Below are positions 59,207-64,000 of a stretch of DNA of 64,000 nt, in pieces. The position numbers and the translations under genes were made by a program. Position 1 is the first letter of the stretch; each line of letters starts with the position of its first letter. The notes beneath the pieces are model-generated. The model saw only the letters and a list, made by a program, of their open reading frames with translations. It did no database searches and had not been told where the DNA came from. The DNA is from Falsiroseomonas sp041690465 (GTDB lineage Bacteria > Pseudomonadota > Alphaproteobacteria > Acetobacterales > Acetobacteraceae), in assembly GCF_041690465.1 (NCBI RefSeq), contig NZ_JAWLHG010000012.1, positions 92,504 to 156,503 on the forward strand. Direction: 5' to 3'.

Positions 59207-60766
59207 ATGACAAACGACCTCTCCGCCCGCCTCGACCGCCTGCTCCGCGATCTGCCGCACGCCTATCCCGGGCCTGGCGGAGCCGTCGCGGTGCTGCGCG
59301 GCGGCGAGGTGCTGCTGCGCCACGCCTGGGGCTTCGCGAATGCGGAGCGGCGCATCGCCTTCACGCCGCGCACGCTGTTCCGCACCTGCTCCATCACCAA
59401 GCAGTTCACCTGCGCGCTGGTGCTGGATGCCTGTGGCGATCCCGATGTGCTGGACGGCGGTGTGCGCGCGCGGCTGCCGCATCTGGGCGAGGCGGCGCCG
59501 GGTGCGCTGGCGCTCTGCCACAACCAGTCCGGGCTGCGCGACTACTGGGCGGTCGCGATGCTGCACGGCTCGCCGGCGGAAGCGCCGCTCGGCGACGCGG
59601 AGGCCGCGCAGGTGATCGCCGGCACGCGTTCGCTTCAGTTCGCGCCGGGCACGCGGTACTCCTATGCGAACCAGAATTTCCGCCTGCTGTCGGACGCGCT
59701 GGAGGAGCACACCGGGCGTGGCTTCGCCGAGTTGCTGCGGTCGCAGATCTTCGACCGCGTCGGGATGGGCAGCGCCTTCCTCGCCGCCGATACGCGCGCC
59801 ATGCCGGACGGCACCGAAGGCTACGAGGGCACGCCCGCCGGTGGTTTCCGGGCGGCGGAGAACCGCGTGGTGTGGACCGGCGACGCCGGCCTCGGCGCCA
59901 GCCTGGACGACATGATCGCCTGGGAGCGGCACATCGACGCGACGCGCGACGATGCGGGCTCGCTCTACGCGCGCCTGTCCGGGCCGGTGCGTTTCGCGAA
60001 CGGCGCCCCGGCCGCCTACGGCTTCGGCCTCGGTCGCGGCGAGGAGTTCGGGCGCCAGCTCACCGGCCATGGCGGTGCGCTGCGCGGCTGGCGCAGCCAT
60101 CGGCTCTACGTGCCGTCGGAGCGTGTCTCGGTCGTGGTGATGTTCAACCACCTCTCCGATGCGCAGGGCGCGGCGCTGGATGCGCTGGCCGCGGTGCTGG
60201 GCGAGGCGCGGCCTCGGCCTGACGCGGACATGCCGATGCCCGACTGGCTCGGCGCCTGGCGCGAGCCGGAAACCGGACTTTCCGCGCGCATCGAGGCCGC
60301 TGGGGCCGACGCGCTGCGGCTGCGCTTCGGGCACAGCGCGGAGCGCCTGGACCTGCGGGCCGATGGCTCCGCCAGCAATGGCCGCACGGTGCTGCGCGCC
60401 CCGCCGGACGGGCTGTGGATGGACCGGCCGCAGGAGAACCAGAGCTCACGCCTGCTGCCGGCGCGCGGCGAGGCGGCGCCCGGCATCGCCGGCCGCTATC
60501 GCTGCGACGAGCTGGATGCGGAACTCGATATCGCGGATGCGGGCGGCGTGCTGCACGGCGCCTTCTCCGGCTTTTTCGGCCGCGGAAGGATGGAGATGCT
60601 GGAGCCGATCGGTCCCGATCTCTGGGCCCTGCCCTGCCCGCGCGCGCTGGACCATACGCCGCCCGGCGACTGGACGCTCGCCTTCCGCCGCGACGACGCA
60701 GGCCGCGTCGTGGAGGTGGAGGTCGGCTGCTGGTTGGCGCGCCGGCTTATCTACCGGCGCGCCTGA
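59207..60766 (+). CDS. dap: D-aminopeptidase (serine beta-lactamase-fold)
   Basis: 519-residue class C beta-lactamase-fold enzyme releasing N-terminal D-residues from peptides. Catalytic Ser62-x-x-Lys65 (CSITKQF), Tyr153 (YANQN) and His288 (TGHGG) sit where the Ochrobactrum D-aminopeptidase has Ser62, Lys65, Tyr153 and His287. Its length (about 520) also matches, with two C-terminal beta-barrel domains after residue 340. No signal peptide. GGAG precedes ATG 59207. Divergent from arsR and convergent with the M81 gene, 6 bp between stops. Confidence 0.88.
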   Translation: MTNDLSARLDRLLRDLPHAYPGPGGAVAVLRGGEVLLRHAWGFANAERRIAFTPRTLFRTCSITKQFTCALVLDACGDPDVLDGGVRARLPHLGEAAPGALALCHNQSGLRDYWAVAMLHGSPAEAPLGDAEAAQVIAGTRSLQFAPGTRYSYANQNFRLLSDALEEHTGRGFAELLRSQIFDRVGMGSAFLAADTRAMPDGTEGYEGTPAGGFRAAENRVVWTGDAGLGASLDDMIAWERHIDATRDDAGSLYARLSGPVRFANGAPAAYGFGLGRGEEFGRQLTGHGGALRGWRSHRLYVPSERVSVVVMFNHLSDAQGAALDALAAVLGEARPRPDADMPMPDWLGAWREPETGLSARIEAAGADALRLRFGHSAERLDLRADGSASNGRTVLRAPPDGLWMDRPQENQSSRLLPARGEAAPGIAGRYRCDELDAELDIADAGGVLHGAFSGFFGRGRMEMLEPIGPDLWALPCPRALDHTPPGDWTLAFRRDDAGRVVEVEVGCWLARRLIYRRA

Positions 60767-60772
60767 GCGCGA

Positions 60773-62269
60773 TCATGCCAGCGGGTCGGGCGGATTGCCG
60801 TAGGGGTGGTAGTTGCGCAGGTCGAGGTGCTCGAAGCGCAGCGCCTCCAGCCGCGCGGTGCCCAGGAAGGGCTCGTCCGGCTCCACCAGCAGGATGGTCG
60901 GGGCGAAGCCGCTGTCGTCGAAGCCGCGGCGGAAATGCGCGCGCGACTTGATGGCGATGACGTCGAACTCCTCCGGCTTCAGGCCGAGATTCCACAGCTC
61001 GTGGGTTTCGGTGATCTGCACCAGGAAGGGGCTGAGGACGAGCACATTGCCCTCGCCGAAGCGGATCAGTGCCCAGCGTTGGCCGCCGCCCATGGCACGC
61101 GGCGTGGTCGCTTCGGCGAAACCGAGCACGGTGCCGGCGATGCGCACCGGCTCGCCGGCGCTCTCGTCGGCGCGGCCGCCGACCTCGCGGTCGAAGGGAT
61201 CGCCCGGCTTCGCCCCGGCATCGAGCAGCGCCTGCACGGCGGCGGGATCGGCAATGGTCGCGATCAGCGTGCGGGAGAGCTTCTGCGCGACGATCTCGCG
61301 CAGCAGCCAGGTGGCGTACCCGGAACGGTCGCTGTAGTCGGCCAGGACCACCGGGCTGCGACGCGCCGCCACCGCCTCGCGCGCCAGCGCGACTCCATCG
61401 GCCATTCGATGCAGCTTCGTGGTGGCCAGCAGATCGTCGCGACGGCGCCAGATCCAGCCGGCCATGTCGCGCGCCACGCGCTGCGCCAGATCGGGCTTGC
61501 CGTTGGTCAGCACCTGCACCGTCATGCCGGCATCGGGCACGTCGCACCAGGGGAAGCCGAAGAAGACGTTGACATAGGTGTCGGGCTCGCGCGCCTCCCA
61601 CACCAGGGCGCGCTGCACCAGGTCCATCCAGGGCGAGGCACCGGTCCATTGCAGCACCGTGGGCGAGATGACCGGCACCTTGATCGTGGTCGTGGTCGGG
61701 CGGTACTCGCCGCGGATCGCGCGCACCATCATGCGCGCGGCGCGCTCGCCCTGCAGGTGCATGTCGTAGTGCGGGAAGTACTTCACGCAGAAGGCCATGT
61801 CGGCGTGCTGCAGGAACTGCTCGTCCTCGTTGCCGTGCGGATCGAAGGTGCCGGCGAGCACGGCCGTCTGCCCCACCGCCGCGCGCACGCGCCGCGCGAT
61901 CTCGGCTTCCGGCCGCGCCACGCCGCGTACGCCCATCGCGCCGTGCAGCGCGAGATAGACCCCGTCGAAGGGGCCTTGCGCCTTCAGCTCCCGCTCGAAG
62001 CCGCCGACGAAGGTTTCGAAGGCCTCGGCGGTGATCCAGCCGGAACCGGTGCCGGTCTTCGGCCAGAGCGGCGATTCAATGCCGACCAGCTCCACCTCCG
62101 GGTATTCGCGCGCCACCTGCACGAAGCCGCCCATGTAGCCCTTGGGATCGGTGGCGAGCAGCGCCTCGCCCGAAGCCGGCGAGCCGGGATAGCGGAAATC
62201 CTCGAGCGTGGTGTCGAAGGGCAGGAACGTGACCGTCTCGTGCGCGAACTGCAGAACGGCGATGCGCAT
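60773..62269 (-). CDS. M81-family metallopeptidase (MlrC-like)
   Basis: 498-residue protein of the MlrC (microcystinase C) type: MRIAVLQFAHETVTF, YLALHGAMGVRG, GTFDPHGNEDE with metal-site histidines, and the C-terminal DSGFAPTILLVEPDEPFLG. The family is zinc-dependent and cleaves unusual linear peptides; many members are catabolic enzymes of unknown substrate. Its position beside a D-aminopeptidase suggests a shared role in degrading D-residue or modified peptides, which is inference. ATG 62269. Confidence 0.87.
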   Translation of the reverse strand: MRIAVLQFAHETVTFLPFDTTLEDFRYPGSPASGEALLATDPKGYMGGFVQVAREYPEVELVGIESPLWPKTGTGSGWITAEAFETFVGGFERELKAQGPFDGVYLALHGAMGVRGVARPEAEIARRVRAAVGQTAVLAGTFDPHGNEDEQFLQHADMAFCVKYFPHYDMHLQGERAARMMVRAIRGEYRPTTTTIKVPVISPTVLQWTGASPWMDLVQRALVWEAREPDTYVNVFFGFPWCDVPDAGMTVQVLTNGKPDLAQRVARDMAGWIWRRRDDLLATTKLHRMADGVALAREAVAARRSPVVLADYSDRSGYATWLLREIVAQKLSRTLIATIADPAAVQALLDAGAKPGDPFDREVGGRADESAGEPVRIAGTVLGFAEATTPRAMGGGQRWALIRFGEGNVLVLSPFLVQITETHELWNLGLKPEEFDVIAIKSRAHFRRGFDDSGFAPTILLVEPDEPFLGTARLEALRFEHLDLRNYHPYGNPPDPLA

Positions 62270-62403
62270 GCGTCTTCCTCGTCTGCGGACCAGACGTGAT
62301 GCTGGCACGGCCCCGACCGCTGCGCCAGCGAGCGGCATGCATGTTCCGCCCGAGTGCCGCCCTGGCGTAGGCTGAAAAACCCAACCGAAGGGACCGACCG
62401 TCC

Positions 62404-63924
62404 ATGTCGCGCACGCCGCTTTTCGCCACGCTTCGCCGCGCCTTGGCGATCGCATCGGCCGCACGCCGCGCCGGCGCGCCACCGCTCGACGAGCTGGCGG
62501 ATCCCGCCGCCATCTCGCGGCGCCGTCTGCTGGGCGGCATGGCGGCGGTGGCGCTCGCGCCGGCGGTGCCAGCCTTCGCGCAGCCGCGAATCGCCCGGCG
62601 CGACGCGCGCATCGCCGTGGTCGGCGCGGGGCTGGCGGGACTGGTCGCCGCGCATCGGCTGGTTGCGGCCGGCGCGGAGGCCGTCACCGTCTATGAGGCG
62701 AATGCGCGACTCGGCGGCCGCATGTTCTCGCTGCGCGACCAGCTGGGTCCCGGCACGGTCTGCGAGCTGGGCGGCAGCTTCATCAATTCGGAGCATGCCG
62801 ACATGCTCGCCCTGGCCCGCGAGTTCGAGCTGCCGCTCGAGGATGGCGAGGCGGGCGGCGCCGGCCTGCTCGGCACCTATTTCGTCGGCGGCGGCCATCG
62901 CAGCATCGCCGAGATCGCCGCGGAGGCCGCCGCCTTCCTGCCGCGGCTGGAGGCGATGCGCGCGGCGCCGGAGGAGGCAAAGGCCGCGCTCGACCAGCGC
63001 TCCGCCGCCGCCCTGCTGGACGAGCTGGGCGTGACGGGCTGGCTGCGCCGACTGCTGGATATCGGGCTGACGCAGGAGATGGGGCTGGAGCCCGACCGCA
63101 TGTCGGGCCTCTACCTGGTGGACTACTTCGCACCCGATCCGGCGCAGCCGCAGCGCGGCCTCTTCTCATCCGACCAGCGCTACCAGATCGCTGGCGGGAA
63201 CGACCGGCTACCGGCGGCGATCGCGGAGCGGCTCGGCGCCCGCATCCGGCCGCGCCACCGGCTGCTGGCACTGCGGCAGCGGGGCAGCGTGCATGCGCTC
63301 ACCTTCGATCAGGCCGGCGCGACGCGGGAGGTGGTGGCGGATATCGTCGTGCTGGCGATCCCGACCACGGTGCTGCGGCAGGTTGAGCTGGAGATCGGCG
63401 CGCCGGCGCTCACCCGGCGGGCGATCCGCGAGCTGACCTACGGCACCAACGCCAAGCTGCTCGCGGGCCTCGATGCGCGGCCTTGGCGCGCCGCCGGGCG
63501 CAGCGGCGAATGCCTCAACGACCTCGGTATCCAGACGGTGTGGGAGGACCATGCGCGGCCCGGCACCGGGGCGGGCGCGATGACCATCTTTGCCGGCGGC
63601 CGCGACGGCGTGGCGTTCGCGCAGGGCCGTGCGGCCGACCGTGCGCGCACGGCGGTGACGGCGATCGACGCGGCGCTGCCCGGCGCGGCGGCGGCCTTCA
63701 ACGGGCGGACCAGCCGGATGAACTGGCCGGGCAATCCCTATGTCAGCGGCAGCTACAGCTGCCTCGCACCCGGGCAATGGACGGGGCTCGCGGGCGCCTT
63801 CGCGCCGGTCGGTCGCGTCATCTTCGCCGGTGAGCACACCAGCGAATCGCATTCCGGCTACATGGATGGCGCCGCGGAATCCGGGCGCCTGGCGGCGGAG
63901 GCGGTGGCGCGCGTGCTGGCCTGA
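62404..63924 (+). CDS. Tat-exported flavin amine oxidase
   Basis: 506-residue FAD enzyme of the monoamine oxidase type. A Tat signal with SRRRLLGGMAAVALAPA lies at residues 38-55, inside an N-terminal extension. FAD-binding loop VVGAGLAGLVAAHRL (residues 73-87), RLGGRMFS, ELGGSFINSEH and the C-terminal FAGEHTSESHSGYMDGAAESG are complete. Oxidises an amine to the aldehyde with H2O2 release; substrate unknown. Divergent from the M81 gene, 134 bp apart. From 63925 to the window end I see no gene. Confidence 0.88.
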   Translation: MSRTPLFATLRRALAIASAARRAGAPPLDELADPAAISRRRLLGGMAAVALAPAVPAFAQPRIARRDARIAVVGAGLAGLVAAHRLVAAGAEAVTVYEANARLGGRMFSLRDQLGPGTVCELGGSFINSEHADMLALAREFELPLEDGEAGGAGLLGTYFVGGGHRSIAEIAAEAAAFLPRLEAMRAAPEEAKAALDQRSAAALLDELGVTGWLRRLLDIGLTQEMGLEPDRMSGLYLVDYFAPDPAQPQRGLFSSDQRYQIAGGNDRLPAAIAERLGARIRPRHRLLALRQRGSVHALTFDQAGATREVVADIVVLAIPTTVLRQVELEIGAPALTRRAIRELTYGTNAKLLAGLDARPWRAAGRSGECLNDLGIQTVWEDHARPGTGAGAMTIFAGGRDGVAFAQGRAADRARTAVTAIDAALPGAAAAFNGRTSRMNWPGNPYVSGSYSCLAPGQWTGLAGAFAPVGRVIFAGEHTSESHSGYMDGAAESGRLAAEAVARVLA

Positions 63925-64000
63925 CGGGGCCTGCGCAGCGGGCCGGGCGGCCGCCAGGCGACTGAGGGCTCGAAGTGTCGTGCCGATGATTCGCTGAAAG

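Overview
The window is a stretch of very GC-rich (about 70% or more), densely packed chromosome. The gene set and gene order suggest an alphaproteobacterium of the Acetobacteraceae, Roseomonas-like. The signs are an Hda / polyphosphate kinase / exopolyphosphatase block beside purM-purN, an EipB-type (DUF1849) envelope protein, an aa3-oxidase subunit IV-like peptide, DUF1194, DUF3830 and Bug-type periplasmic binding proteins, plus a heavy load of organic-acid catabolism. This placement is inferred from protein sequence recognition only. I saw no tRNA, rRNA, CRISPR array, intact transposase gene or prophage.

Layout. 1-6.8 kb: the 3' end of xerD, a secreted protein made of two nearly identical repeats, a YgjP-like metallopeptidase, an EamA transporter, a three-gene YkgJ / DapA-like / cupin operon, a DUF3592-like membrane protein and an HD hydrolase. 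6.9-11.6 kb: a YhaO/YhaN (SbcD/SbcC-like) pair. 11.6-17.3 kb: a sugar-acid block. UxaA-type dehydratase is on the plus strand; facing it is an operon of an IlvD-type dehydratase with the three Fe-S cysteines, a KDF/DHRS6-like SDR, a FAH-family hydrolase and a YdhR-like protein. 17.5-19.9 kb: a two-component system with a soluble PAS kinase. 19.9-28.4 kb: MATE pump, hotdog thioesterase, asparaginase-family protein, DUF1194, EipB, aspS and rnd.

28.4-33.9 kb is an accessory-looking region. It holds a lipocalin-like protein, a 150-bp MITE-like element, an orphan ABC binding protein, an IS5-transposase-derived protein behind an apparent leaderless promoter, a DUF3830-FKBP pair, a DUF5675 protein and a TupA-like ATP-grasp protein. 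33.8-44.7 kb is the hda-ppk-ppx and DUF2066-pgsA-perM / purM-purN block, interrupted by an MmgE/PrpD gene and an unknown papain-like candidate.

45-55.1 kb is a long co-directional catabolic operon behind a divergent IclR regulator. It contains an NDP-forming acyl-CoA synthetase, two crotonase-fold proteins, an acyl-CoA dehydrogenase, a thiolase-like protein without the usual nucleophile paired with a DUF35 zinc-ribbon protein, two Bug binding proteins and a cysteine-free Asp/Glu-racemase-fold protein. No 3-hydroxyacyl-CoA dehydrogenase is present, so I propose an aldolytic rather than thiolytic chain cleavage. 55.5-64 kb: a DUF6056 membrane protein, an ArsR-controlled SRPBCC/SnoaL operon with a clear palindromic operator, a D-aminopeptidase, an M81 (MlrC-like) metallopeptidase and a Tat-exported flavin amine oxidase.

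Many adjacent genes overlap by ATGA or GTGA, so most co-directional groups are probably operons.
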